A stretch of DNA of 64,000 nt, from assembly GCF_003795125.1 (NCBI RefSeq), contig NZ_CP027783.1, positions 1,364,001-1,428,000 of the forward strand. The letters are read 5' to 3'. Numbering within the stretch: position 1 is the first letter of the stretch; each line of letters begins with the position of its first letter. Both the position numbers and the translations under genes were made by a program. The notes under the pieces are model-generated. The model did not search any database and was not told the DNA's origin. It saw only the letters and a list, made by a program, of their open reading frames with translations. Of the stretch, positions 1-7,844 are shown one piece after another. Source of the DNA: Tetragenococcus osmophilus (GTDB lineage Bacteria > Bacillota > Bacilli > Lactobacillales > Enterococcaceae).

Positions 1-672
<672 letters not shown>

Positions 673-685
673 TTTCAAAAGATGT

Positions 686-721
686 AAAAAGGTGGGAAAG
701 CTTATGTTCCCGCCTTTTTTT
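686..721 (+). terminator. Rho-independent terminator after the GH1 gene
   Basis: The arms AAAAAGGTGGGAA and TTCCCGCCTTTTT are separated by a short AGCTTATG loop and followed by a T run. It lies 14 bases after the GH1 stop codon. Confidence 0.88.
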
Positions 722-767
722 AAATGATAAAATAACATAAATAATTGTTGCAAATGAGATTTATTTG

Positions 768-795
768 TTGACTCTTTAAGGTTTTCGTTTAGAAT
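768..795 (+). promoter_or_regulatory. sigma-A type promoter for the Ser/Thr-rich gene
   Basis: TTGACT at 768-773 and TAGAAT at 790-795 are separated by 16 bases. The predicted transcript has a 5' leader of about 70 bases before the ATG at 874. Confidence 0.55.
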
Positions 796-873
796 AAAAT
801 AAAAGGGAAACTTGCTGCGCATTCAAATGTATGATACAATTCTGTACGTTTTGCAGAGGAGTTGAACGTAAAG

Positions 874-1497
874 ATGAAAAATAAATTTAATCTTCAAGCA
901 TTACTGATCAGCTGTCTTGCAACATTTATTTTGAGTGTAGCAGTAAAAAATGATGCGAATACTTTTGTCGCTGCACCCTTTCAAACAATTCAAGAAAAAA
1001 TTGCAGATGAATCAAGTGAGGAGCAACCGTCTTCAAGTTCACAGGCATCAAAGAAAGAAACTTCTGAGACAACTTCAAGCACTGAACAGTCTGCAGCTGT
1101 TACAAGTACGAGTTCAAGTTCTATTGAAGAAATAACAGATAGTTCGGAAATGACAACAAGTCAAACGACAACGACAAGTAGTAATTATATGACAGGTGAG
1201 CAGACGTCTGAGACAAGCACTGAACAAATGCAAGAAACAACGGAAACAACAAGTGAATCAAGTGAAACTGTAGGTTCTGAAACACAAGAAGATACAGAAA
1301 CGACTGGAAACGAAACAAGTGAATCTTCGGATACAACTACTGAATCCCCAGAAACAACGGAGACTCTAGAAGACACGGAAACTTCCAAGACACAAGAAGA
1401 ACCCTCCGCTAATTCTTCAGAAGTCAGTGGGCAAGTAACAGAAGAAGAAAACGAAGAGAATGAAGAACCAACAGTTTCTACTGAAGAAGAACGGTAA
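874..1497 (+). CDS. Ser/Thr/Glu-rich exported protein of unknown function
   Basis: The protein has 207 residues. The N-terminus (MKNKFNLQALLISCLATFIL) is a short basic stretch followed by a hydrophobic segment, so it is a signal peptide or an N-terminal membrane anchor. Nearly all the rest is low-complexity sequence of Ser, Thr and Glu, with many TTE, SSE and ETT runs and no globular domain. No LPxTG or other sorting motif is visible. The ATG at 874 is preferred over an in-frame TTG at 862 because the AGAGGAG ribosome-binding site ends directly before the TTG and is better spaced for the ATG. It is probably a mucin-like stalk or surface protein, but that is inference. Confidence 0.7.
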   Translation: MKNKFNLQALLISCLATFILSVAVKNDANTFVAAPFQTIQEKIADESSEEQPSSSSQASKKETSETTSSTEQSAAVTSTSSSSIEEITDSSEMTTSQTTTTSSNYMTGEQTSETSTEQMQETTETTSESSETVGSETQEDTETTGNETSESSDTTTESPETTETLEDTETSKTQEEPSANSSEVSGQVTEEENEENEEPTVSTEEER

Positions 1498-1503
1498 TAA
1501 ATA

Positions 1504-1553
1504 AAATAAAGGACGAAAAATCTAGTAGTTATAGATTTTTCGTCCTTTATTTT
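1504..1553. terminator. bidirectional terminator between converging genes
   Basis: A long, nearly perfect dyad (AAATAAAGGACGAAAAATCTA and its complement) has A and T runs on both sides. It can end the rightward Ser/Thr-rich gene and also the leftward kptA. Confidence 0.85.
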
Positions 1554-1579
1554 GTCTTTATAGTACTATTCGTCTGTCA

Positions 1580-2125
1580 TTAGGACATTTTGAGTAAATA
1601 GTTAGCTGGAAGAAATTCGACCAACCAAATGCCACTTTTGGTAGAATAAAAAGCATAACCATTTTCTGTAGCTTTTAGCGCATAAACATAAAAGACTACA
1701 GGCGTAGCAGCGTGACGACTGCCTATTTTTTTAGCTGTCTCTAGGTTTTCTGATAAATGGACAAACTCACGTCCCATCTTATTTAGTCCCTTGGTTTCAA
1801 TGATTTTTGCAGCTGCTGGGCTTGTACCATGATATAAAATCTCAGGAGGAACGTCAGATTCTTGTAAAGGCAAGACTGAAATACTGTGTCCGTATAATGC
1901 TCTAATGTAGTTACCTTCAATGACATAGCGCTGTCTAGGGCTTTCATTTATGATCTGTTCAATTTGAGCTTGGTCGATTTTTTGTCCGTAATGAGCGTTG
2001 AATTTATCGATGAATTCATTAATTTCTATCCGTCCATACTCATCTAAGTTAATTCCAATTTTTTCAGGTCGATGTCTTAAGACAAGAGAAAGTCGCTTGC
2101 TGAGTTTAGTGAGTTTTTCGTTCAT
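1580..2125 (-). CDS. kptA: RNA 2'-phosphotransferase, Tpt1/KptA family
   Basis: The protein has 181 residues, full length for the family. KptA/Tpt1 enzymes transfer an internal RNA 2'-phosphate to NAD+, releasing nicotinamide and ADP-ribose 1'',2''-cyclic phosphate. Visible family features are the N-terminal SKRLSLVLRHRPEKIG motif, the RALYGHS motif, YHGTS near the middle and FVHLSE followed by a C-terminal segment typical of the ADP-ribosyltransferase fold. In fungi and plants the enzyme completes tRNA splicing; bacteria have no such pathway and the natural substrate is not established. It is monocistronic, with a GGAGTGAAG ribosome-binding site, and converges on the upstream surface-protein gene. 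Confidence 0.93.
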   Translation of the reverse strand: MNEKLTKLSKRLSLVLRHRPEKIGINLDEYGRIEINEFIDKFNAHYGQKIDQAQIEQIINESPRQRYVIEGNYIRALYGHSISVLPLQESDVPPEILYHGTSPAAAKIIETKGLNKMGREFVHLSENLETAKKIGSRHAATPVVFYVYALKATENGYAFYSTKSGIWLVEFLPANYLLKMS

Positions 2126-2405
2126 AATAACTTCACTCCTTTATTGTATTTTAACAAAAGTAACAAGTTGCGGCACGGACAGACTCTGTTATTCATTCAA
2201 AAAACACCGTTATGTTTGCCTATCAACTTACCTTTTGTTAGACTACAATTAACGGCGAAATGTTGTGTGTAGGAAAAAAATTAGAATGAGTGATTTTTTT
2301 TAAATGATGTAGATACCGCCTTCTAACTTTTATCAAACTGTAACGTTTGCTTTCAGAAAAACAATAAAAGCTTTCTTAAAATTTATCAATGAAAGGAAGA
2401 GTTAT

Positions 2406-3332
2406 ATGAGTAACGTGGATAATATAGTAGAGTTAATTGGAAATACTCCTATGGTAAAATTAAATAAAATTGTCCCTGAGGGTGCAGCAGATGTTTATGC
2501 TAAATTAGAGTTTTATAATCCTGGGGGCTCAGTAAAAGATCGGATTGCGCTTGCCATGGTTGAAGCAGCAGAAAAAGATGGTCGTTTGCAAGCTGGGGGT
2601 ACAATTGTTGAACCAACTTCAGGAAATACGGGGATTGGTTTAGCTATGGTAGCTGCGGCTAAAGGGTATCGTTTAATTATTACCATGCCAGATACAATGA
2701 GCGTAGAACGTCGCTCTTTGATGAAAGGCTATGGCGCTGAGTTGCTTTTAACACCAGGTGCAGATGGAATGAGTGGTGCTATTCAAAAAGCTCATGAATT
2801 AGCTGATGAGCATGGATACTTTTTACCAATGCAATTTGAAAATCCTGCTAACCCAGAGATACATGAAAAAACGACCGGTCAAGAAATTATAAAAGACTTT
2901 TCTGGAGGTACTCCAGATGCCTTTATCGCTGGTATAGGAACTGGAGGGACAATCACTGGAGTCGGACATGCCCTTAAAAAATTAAATGAAAATGTTCAGC
3001 TTTATGGTTTAGAAGCTTCTGAAGCAGCGCTAATCAAAGAAGGAATTAAGGGTAAACACAAAATTCAAGGGATATCAGCCGGGATTGTTCCAGATGTATT
3101 AGATCAATCTGTTTACCAAGATATTGTTACTGTATCCAGTCAACAAGCGATAGATATGGCTCATAATGTAAGTATTAAAGAAGGATTTTTGCCAGGTATT
3201 TCTGGCGGGGCAAATATCTTTGGTGCAATTGAAATAGCTAAAAAATTAGGTAAAGGAAAAACAGTAGTGACTGTTGTCCCTGATAATGGGGAACGTTATC
3301 TATCTACCGATCTATTTAAATTCGACGAATAA
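2406..3332 (+). CDS. cysK: cysteine synthase (O-acetylserine sulfhydrylase)
   Basis: This 308-residue PLP enzyme of fold type II makes cysteine from O-acetylserine and sulfide. Near residue 43 the GGSVKDRIAL motif carries the PLP-binding lysine. PTSGNTGIGLAM is the substrate-binding Asn loop and GTGGTITGVG the phosphate-binding glycine loop. The ATG is preceded by AAGGAAGAG. It stands alone between its own 5' region and a terminator, apart from the second, related gene at 5200 in the cysteine operon. It is closer to classical CysK than that paralogue: it has the usual PTSGNTG loop where the paralogue has PTAGNTG. Confidence 0.94.
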   Translation: MSNVDNIVELIGNTPMVKLNKIVPEGAADVYAKLEFYNPGGSVKDRIALAMVEAAEKDGRLQAGGTIVEPTSGNTGIGLAMVAAAKGYRLIITMPDTMSVERRSLMKGYGAELLLTPGADGMSGAIQKAHELADEHGYFLPMQFENPANPEIHEKTTGQEIIKDFSGGTPDAFIAGIGTGGTITGVGHALKKLNENVQLYGLEASEAALIKEGIKGKHKIQGISAGIVPDVLDQSVYQDIVTVSSQQAIDMAHNVSIKEGFLPGISGGANIFGAIEIAKKLGKGKTVVTVVPDNGERYLSTDLFKFDE

Positions 3333-3334
3333 CG

Positions 3335-3370
3335 TAAAAAAGGCTAGGAACGCTTTCCTAGTCTTTTTTT
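3335..3370 (+). terminator. terminator of cysK
   Basis: The stem AAAAAGGCTAGGAA / TTCCTAGTCTTTTT has a 4-base loop and is followed by a T run. Confidence 0.88.
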
Positions 3371-3399
3371 GTGTGGTAAAAAAAGAACCATTGATTGCT

Positions 3400-3530
3400 G
3401 AATGAACATTAAAAAGCCAAAGTGATGTTCGTTCGGGTGCTGAATGAACACTGAGAAGCCGAAACAATGTTCGTTCGAGGATTGAATGAACATTAAAAAG
3501 CCAAAGTAATGTTCATTCGAGAGCTGAATG
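3400..3530 (+). repeat. three-copy 42-bp tandem repeat, each unit a hairpin
   Basis: Units begin at 3400, 3442 and 3484, exactly 42 bp apart, and a partial fourth begins at 3526. Each has the form GAATGAACATT, a 13-base spacer, then AATGTTCATTC or a variant. The third unit is a perfect 11-bp dyad. In the first unit both changes are T to G pairings, allowed as U.G wobble only in RNA made from the plus strand. The array lies between the cysK terminator and acetolactate decarboxylase. Confidence 0.8.
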
Positions 3531-3642
3531 GATAGGAAAATCATAGAAGTTTTCTCGTTCGGAAGCCTAAATCACGATTCTTATATTTTTATGAACGGTT
3601 AAATTTTGTTAAGATGAACATATAACAAGAAAGGTGAGGCTG

Positions 3643-4350
3643 ATGGCAGGACGTTTATTTCATTACAATACATTGGGAACGCTAATGAAGGGTGGATTTG
3701 ACGGCACTTTTTCATTTAATGAAGTGTTAGAAAACGCAGGGATCGGCATAGGGACTGTGGATCAGTTGGATGGAGAACTAGTGGTTTTAGACCAACATGG
3801 ATACTGCTTTGATGTGGAAGGCCAAATTCATGAAGTTCGTCCGGAAGAAACTACACCTTATGCGGCAGTGATTGACTTTGTTCCCGAAAACAAGCAGGCT
3901 TTAGCTAAAGGAATAAATAAAGACACTTTAGAAGAAACGTTAGCGAATCAATTTTCGAGTAAAAATGTTTTTCAAGCTGTGAAAATCCATGGTACTTTTA
4001 ATAAAATAAAATGTCGTTCGGTAGAAAAGCAAGAAAAACCATATCCAGATTTGGTTGATGTTGCAAAAGACCAAGCAGAGTTTACAGCTGAAAATATCAC
4101 AGGAACTTTGGTAGGGATTTATACGCCTAAACTTTTTGGAACAATTTCAGCTACAGGTTTTCATTTGCATTTTATTAGTGATGACCATAGTTTTGGTGGT
4201 CATGTGCTAGCTTTTGACATTGATAACCCGACAGTTGAATGGCAGACAGTAGATACTGTAGAACAAAAGTTTCCAACTGAAAACGAAACTTTTATGGATA
4301 CAGATTTTGATTATAGTAGCGTATTATCAGACATTGATAAGTCTGAATAA
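3643..4350 (+). CDS. budA: alpha-acetolactate decarboxylase
   Basis: The 235-residue enzyme converts alpha-acetolactate to acetoin and CO2 in the cytoplasm, which relieves pyruvate and acid stress and branched-chain imbalance. The zinc-binding region is visible as GFHLHFISDDHSFGGHV with its three histidines, preceded by GTFNKIKCRSV, which holds the family's basic residue. Length and N-terminus (LFHYNTLGTLMKGGFDG) match the family. The ATG at 3643 follows AAAGGTGAGG; an upstream in-frame GTG would lie inside that ribosome-binding site. No acetolactate synthase gene is adjacent. The DJ-1 gene starts 18 bases downstream, so the two are probably co-transcribed. Confidence 0.95.
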   Translation: MAGRLFHYNTLGTLMKGGFDGTFSFNEVLENAGIGIGTVDQLDGELVVLDQHGYCFDVEGQIHEVRPEETTPYAAVIDFVPENKQALAKGINKDTLEETLANQFSSKNVFQAVKIHGTFNKIKCRSVEKQEKPYPDLVDVAKDQAEFTAENITGTLVGIYTPKLFGTISATGFHLHFISDDHSFGGHVLAFDIDNPTVEWQTVDTVEQKFPTENETFMDTDFDYSSVLSDIDKSE

Positions 4351-4368
4351 AAGAGGAGGAATTTGATT

Positions 4369-4929
4369 ATGAGTAAAGTAGCTGTAGTGTTTGCGCCTGG
4401 CTTTGAAGAAATCGAAGGATTAACTATTGTCGACGTATTGCGTAGAGCAGAAATAGACGTTACCATTATAGGCTTCGACCAAGAAGTTACAGGAAACCAT
4501 AATATCACGATTAAAAGTGACCAACTTCTAGATGAAAGCTTGAAAGATTTTGATATGATTGTCTTACCTGGAGGTACACAAGGAGCTAATAATCTAAAAA
4601 ATAGCACAACTGTAATTGAAAGTTTACAAGCAGCGTATAAAGATGGAAAACAAATTGCAGCTATTTGTGCAGCTCCGATTGCTTTAGAAGAAGCTGGGTT
4701 ACTTAAAGATAAAACTTATACTTCATTTCCTGGAGTGCAAGAAAATATTCAATCTGGTAAATACTCAGAAAAATTAGTAGTCAAAGACGGTCGTATCACC
4801 ACAAGTCGTGGACCTGCGACAGCTATGGCCTTTAGTTATCGTCTCGTGGATATCCTAGGAGGAAATAGTGATGAAATTAAAGATGCGATGCAATATGATA
4901 AATTGGCGGCTTCTTTTCTAGAAAATTAA
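4369..4929 (+). CDS. DJ-1/PfpI family protein (YajL-like)
   Basis: The protein has 186 residues and a DJ-1/PfpI alpha-beta fold. Near the N-terminus FAPGFEEIEGLT holds the conserved Glu, and AAICAAPIALEEAGLL contains the nucleophilic-elbow cysteine. TSRGPATAMAF completes the family signature. Members are linked to protection from oxidative or carbonyl stress, chaperone activity or glyoxalase III activity; which applies here cannot be told. It follows budA by 18 bases with an AGGAGGA ribosome-binding site and shares its probable operon. Confidence 0.88.
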   Translation: MSKVAVVFAPGFEEIEGLTIVDVLRRAEIDVTIIGFDQEVTGNHNITIKSDQLLDESLKDFDMIVLPGGTQGANNLKNSTTVIESLQAAYKDGKQIAAICAAPIALEEAGLLKDKTYTSFPGVQENIQSGKYSEKLVVKDGRITTSRGPATAMAFSYRLVDILGGNSDEIKDAMQYDKLAASFLEN

Positions 4930-4932
4930 TGT

Positions 4933-4961
4933 TTGACAAACGAAAAAAAACTCGCTATATT
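4933..4961 (+). promoter_or_regulatory. strong sigma-A promoter of the cysteine operon leader
   Basis: A consensus TTGACA at 4933-4938 is 17 bases from TATATT at 4956-4961. Predicted transcription start is about 4968, giving a leader of about 230 bases before the first structural gene. Confidence 0.85.
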
Positions 4962-4993
4962 TAGTTTAAGAATTTAACACGGAGGGTTTTAAG

Positions 4994-5065
4994 ATGAATC
5001 AGTTAAAGTTATTTGATACTTTTTCATATAGCTGTTGTCAGATGTCGCGTTGTGGTGATATCTGA
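4994..5065 (+). CDS. cysteine-rich leader peptide (23 residues)
   Basis: The ORF encodes MNQLKLFDTFSYSCCQMSRC followed by GDI. It has a strong GGAGGG ribosome-binding site 7 bases before the ATG and lies 26 bases from the predicted transcript start. Cysteine, a rare residue, occupies codons 14, 15 and 20, all UGU. The stop codon at 5063-5065 sits within the 3' arm of an RNA hairpin (GTCAGAT 5037-5043 with ATCTGAC 5060-5066), and the tandem Cys codons abut the 5' arm. Followed by a terminator and by cysteine-synthesis genes, it is best read as a regulatory leader peptide whose translation reports Cys-tRNA supply. It is too short to be a likely enzyme. Confidence 0.72.
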   Translation: MNQLKLFDTFSYSCCQMSRCGDI

Positions 5066-5136
5066 CTGGTTTTGCGTGAACTTTAACCGAGCTTTTGTAA
5101 AGGTTCAAATAGCAAACTGGTTTTGAAGGACCCAGG

Positions 5137-5171
5137 GCGCGAAAATCTTAATTGATTTTCGCGCTTTTTTT
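5137..5171 (+). terminator. perfect terminator in the leader of the cysteine operon
   Basis: GCGCGAAAATC (5137-5147) and GATTTTCGCGC (5154-5164) form an 11-bp perfect stem with a 6-base loop and seven Ts. It lies 29 bases before the first structural gene, so it must be bypassed for expression. Confidence 0.9.
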
Positions 5172-5199
5172 CGTGCAAAAGAAAGGTGGTAAGAATAAA

Positions 5200-6108
5200 A
5201 TGTTAATAAAACAAGCAACACAGTTGATTGGAAACACCCCTTTAATTGATCTACAAATGGAAATACCTCACCAAAGTCATATTTATGCTAAATTAGAGAT
5301 GTATAATCCTGGGGGAAGTATCAAAGATCGTTTAGGAAAATATTTATTCGAAAAAGCGATGAAAGAAGGAAAAATTGATCGTCATACAACGATTATTGAA
5401 CCTACAGCAGGAAATACTGGGATAGGCTTTGCTTTGATCGCACAGGCTTATCAATTACCGACAATCTTAGTTGTCCCGGAAAAATTTAGTTTTGAAAAAC
5501 AAGAATTAATGAGAGCTTTAGGAGCTAAAATTATTCATACAGCAAGTGAAGAGGGGATTAAAGGGGCCATCAAAAAAGCACGAGAATTAGAAAAAGAGCA
5601 AGAAAACTCTTTTGTCCCTATGCAATTTGAAAATGAAGCGAATCCAGAGACTTACTATTATACATTGGCTCCAGAAATTGAAGAGGATTTGCAAGAGCCT
5701 ATTACTGCATTTGTAGCAGGAGCAGGAAGCGGGGGTTCATTTGCAGGGGCTGCGAAATATTTAAAAGAAAAAAATCCCCATATAAAATCAGTGGTAACCG
5801 AACCTGAAGGATCTATTTTAAATGGGGGACCAGCGCATTCTCATAAGACAGAAGGCATTGGAGTTGAATTTATGCCACCATTTTTTTCGGATATCTCTAT
5901 TGATGAGATACAAACAATTTCTGATGAAGAGGCCTTTTTCTATGTGAGAAAAGCAGCGAAAGAATTAGGTTTATTTATTGGAAGTTCAAGTGGAGCAGCT
6001 TTAGCGGCAAGTTTAAAAATGGCAGAAAAGCTTCCTCCTAAAAGTAATATTGTAACTATTTTTTCAGATAGTAGTGAACGTTATCTAAGCCAAAACATCT
6101 ACCAATAA
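5200..6108 (+). CDS. mccA: O-acetylserine-dependent cystathionine beta-synthase / cysteine synthase-like enzyme
   Basis: This 302-residue fold-type II PLP enzyme is a paralogue of Cys[11 protein letters not shown] carries the PLP lysine, [11 protein letters not shown] the substrate loop (PTAGN rather than PTSGN), and [11 protein letters not shown] the phosphate loop. With a cystathionine lyase and serine acetyltransferase next to it, it resembles MccA of Bacillus and CysK2 of lactic acid bacteria, which join O-acetylserine to homocysteine for reverse transsulfuration; direct sulfide use is the alternative. The ATG at 5200 follows AAAGGTGG. A longer frame from 5152 would start inside the leader terminator and is rejected. 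Expression should depend on read-through of that terminator. Confidence 0.85.
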   Translation: MLIKQATQLIGNTPLIDLQMEIPHQSHIYAKLEMYNPGGSIKDRLGKYLFEKAMKEGKIDRHTTIIEPTAGNTGIGFALIAQAYQLPTILVVPEKFSFEKQELMRALGAKIIHTASEEGIKGAIKKARELEKEQENSFVPMQFENEANPETYYYTLAPEIEEDLQEPITAFVAGAGSGGSFAGAAKYLKEKNPHIKSVVTEPEGSILNGGPAHSHKTEGIGVEFMPPFFSDISIDEIQTISDEEAFFYVRKAAKELGLFIGSSSGAALAASLKMAEKLPPKSNIVTIFSDSSERYLSQNIYQ

Positions 6109-6126
6109 GAAAGCGGGGAATTTATA

Positions 6127-7272
6127 ATGGAATTTAATACAAAACTAATACATGGCGGGACTTCAATGGACGAAACAACAGGTGGCATGTCTGTTCCAAT
6201 TCATATGGCTACGACTTTTCAACAAGAAAAAATTGGGGAAAATAAATATGATTATTCACGCTCAGGAAATCCAACTCGTGAAGCAGTTGAAAGTTTAATT
6301 GCCGACCTTGAAGGAGGTAAAGAAGGTCTAGCTTTTGCTTCGGGTTCGGCTGCTATCCAAACAATTTTTGCTTTATTTTCTGCCGGTGATCATTTCGTTG
6401 TAGGTAATGACGTCTACGGCGGCACATTTCGTTTGATTGATGGCGTGTTAAAACGTTTTGGTATGACATTTACTGCTGTCGATACCCGCGATTTAGCTGC
6501 TGTTAAACAAGCGATAAAGCCGAATACTAAAGCAATCTATTTAGAAACACCGACAAATCCATTGCTTCATGTAACTGATATTCAAGCTGTAGCTGACATT
6601 GCTCGTTCTCATCAATTATTAAGTATTATTGATAGTACTTTTAGTTCTCCTTATATTCAAAGACCGTTCGAATTTGGCGTAGATCTAGTTATTCATAGCG
6701 CTTCTAAATATTTAGGTGGACATAGCGATGTTATTGCTGGACTTGTTGTTGCTAAAGACGAAAAATTAGCATCAGAGCTACGTTATTTACAAAATGCCAT
6801 TGGTGGTATCTTATCTCCACATGGCAGCTGGCTTTTACAAAGAGGAATGAAAACCTTGGGGCTACGTATGCGTGCTCACTTACAAAACGCAGAAGCTGTA
6901 TTTAATTATTTAGCCAAACAACCTTTAGTAAGTAAAATTTATTATCCAGGAGACCCAGAAAATGCGGACTTTGCTACAGCTAAAAAACAAATGAATGGGT
7001 TTGGTGCGATGATTTCTTTTGAATTACAAGAAGGTCTCGATCCTGAAGAATTTGTCGGACAACTACAAGTTATTACCTTGGCAGAAAGTTTAGGAGCAGT
7101 TGAAAGTCTCATTGAAATCCCGGCTTCAATGACTCATGGCTCTATCCCGAAAGAAATTCGTTTAGCTAATGGTATAAAAGATGAATTAATTCGTTTATCT
7201 GTTGGTGTTGAGGATCAAGATGATATTTTAGCTGATCTGGCTCAAGGATTTAACTACTTGAAAGGAAATTAA
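6127..7272 (+). CDS. mccB: cystathionine gamma-lyase/gamma-synthase family enzyme
   Basis: The 381-residue protein is a fold-type I PLP enzyme of the Cys/Met metabolism family. YDYSRSGNPTREAVE near residue 45 is the family's phosphate-binding region, and HSASKYLGGHSDVIAG carries the PLP lysine. Its place between mccA and cysE suggests it cleaves cystathionine to cysteine, ammonia and 2-oxobutyrate, or releases sulfide from homocysteine. A gamma-synthase role cannot be excluded from sequence alone. It starts 18 bases after mccA with a GGGGAA ribosome-binding site and ends 2 bases before cysE. Confidence 0.88.
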   Translation: MEFNTKLIHGGTSMDETTGGMSVPIHMATTFQQEKIGENKYDYSRSGNPTREAVESLIADLEGGKEGLAFASGSAAIQTIFALFSAGDHFVVGNDVYGGTFRLIDGVLKRFGMTFTAVDTRDLAAVKQAIKPNTKAIYLETPTNPLLHVTDIQAVADIARSHQLLSIIDSTFSSPYIQRPFEFGVDLVIHSASKYLGGHSDVIAGLVVAKDEKLASELRYLQNAIGGILSPHGSWLLQRGMKTLGLRMRAHLQNAEAVFNYLAKQPLVSKIYYPGDPENADFATAKKQMNGFGAMISFELQEGLDPEEFVGQLQVITLAESLGAVESLIEIPASMTHGSIPKEIRLANGIKDELIRLSVGVEDQDDILADLAQGFNYLKGN

Positions 7273-7274
7273 CT

Positions 7275-7781
7275 ATGTTTGAAACTGCTCGAGCTATTTT
7301 AAAACAGGATCCTGCGGCTCATAGTTTGCCCCAAGTTGTTTTGACTTATCCTGGTGTACGAGCGCTTTTTTGGCATCGTATAGCACAATATTTTGTCTAT
7401 CGCCAGCATCCTTTTTTAGCTAGTGTTATTAGTCGACATAACGAACATCGAACGGGAGTTTCTATCGAGCCTCGTGCTCAAATTGGTAAAAGAGTATTTA
7501 TCGATCATGGTATGGGCGTAGTTATTGGAGAGACAAGCATTATAGAAGATGATGTAGTGATGTTACATGGGGTGACCTTAGGCTCTCGCCATATTGATGA
7601 TACCGGACGGCGACATCCACATATCAAAAAAGGAGCTTATATAGGTGCGAATGCTCAAATTTTAGGTTCGGTAACCATTGGAAAATTTAGTAAAATTGGT
7701 GCAGGTGCAGTCGTATTAAAAGATGTTCCCGATTATGCGACCACTGTGGGTAATCCTGCTCGTATTATTGAAAAAGAATAA
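7275..7781 (+). CDS. cysE: serine O-acetyltransferase, short form
   Basis: At 168 residues this is a short CysE lacking most of the N-terminal helical domain of the roughly 270-residue enterobacterial enzyme. It makes O-acetylserine from serine and acetyl-CoA, the substrate of both cysK-type genes here. The C-terminal half is a left-handed beta helix of hexapeptide repeats, with IDHGMGVVIGETS, HGVTLG, and GAGAVVLKDVP followed by GNPARI. The catalytic His in IDHGMG and the second His in HGVTLG are present. It begins 2 bases after the mccB stop, so translation is probably coupled. It closes the operon. Confidence 0.92.
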   Translation: MFETARAILKQDPAAHSLPQVVLTYPGVRALFWHRIAQYFVYRQHPFLASVISRHNEHRTGVSIEPRAQIGKRVFIDHGMGVVIGETSIIEDDVVMLHGVTLGSRHIDDTGRRHPHIKKGAYIGANAQILGSVTIGKFSKIGAGAVVLKDVPDYATTVGNPARIIEKE

Positions 7782-7793
7782 CTTTGTATAATG

Positions 7794-7844
7794 AAACTGC
7801 CTCCCGGTTGTTAATTTGACTTAACAATCAGAAGGCAGTTTTTT
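7794..7844. terminator. terminator at the end of the cysteine operon
   Basis: An outer stem AAACTGCCT / AGGCAGTTT and an inner stem TTGTTAA / TTAACAA are followed by a T run. It also lies at the 3' end of the converging lplA gene and may serve both. Confidence 0.82.

Larger units (their letters stand above)
4968..5171 (+). promoter_or_regulatory. putative cysteine-responsive transcription attenuator
   Basis: The leader holds the Cys-codon ORF, hairpin 5037-5066, a second hairpin (TGAACTTT 5077-5084 with AAAGGTTCA 5099-5107), a direct repeat ACTGGTTTTG (5065-5074 and 5116-5125), and a terminator. By hand, 5070-5077 (TTTTGCGT) can pair over 8 positions (two U.G) with 5137-5144, the 5' arm of the terminator, as an antiterminator would. 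A ribosome finishing at the UGA would cover that segment and favour termination; one stalled at the Cys codons would leave it free. No T-box consensus is apparent. The mechanism is inferred. Confidence 0.65.

Noticed and set aside
3400-3530. A short CRISPR-like array
   Set aside because: Units follow each other with near-identical sequence over the whole 42 bp, so there are no unique spacers, and no cas genes are nearby.
3344-3544. A minus-strand ORF of 66 codons with a 14-residue repeat
   Set aside because: It arises because 42 is a multiple of three; it runs across the cysK terminator and has no ribosome-binding site. The nucleotide dyads explain the repeat better.
4968-5171. A cysteine T-box riboswitch
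   Set aside because: The conserved AGGGUGGNACCGCG element is not visible and the leader has a well-translated Cys-rich ORF instead. A model search would be decisive.
5152-5199. An upstream start that would add 16 residues to mccA
   Set aside because: It begins in the 3' arm of the leader terminator. The ATG at 5200 has its own ribosome-binding site and matches family N-termini.
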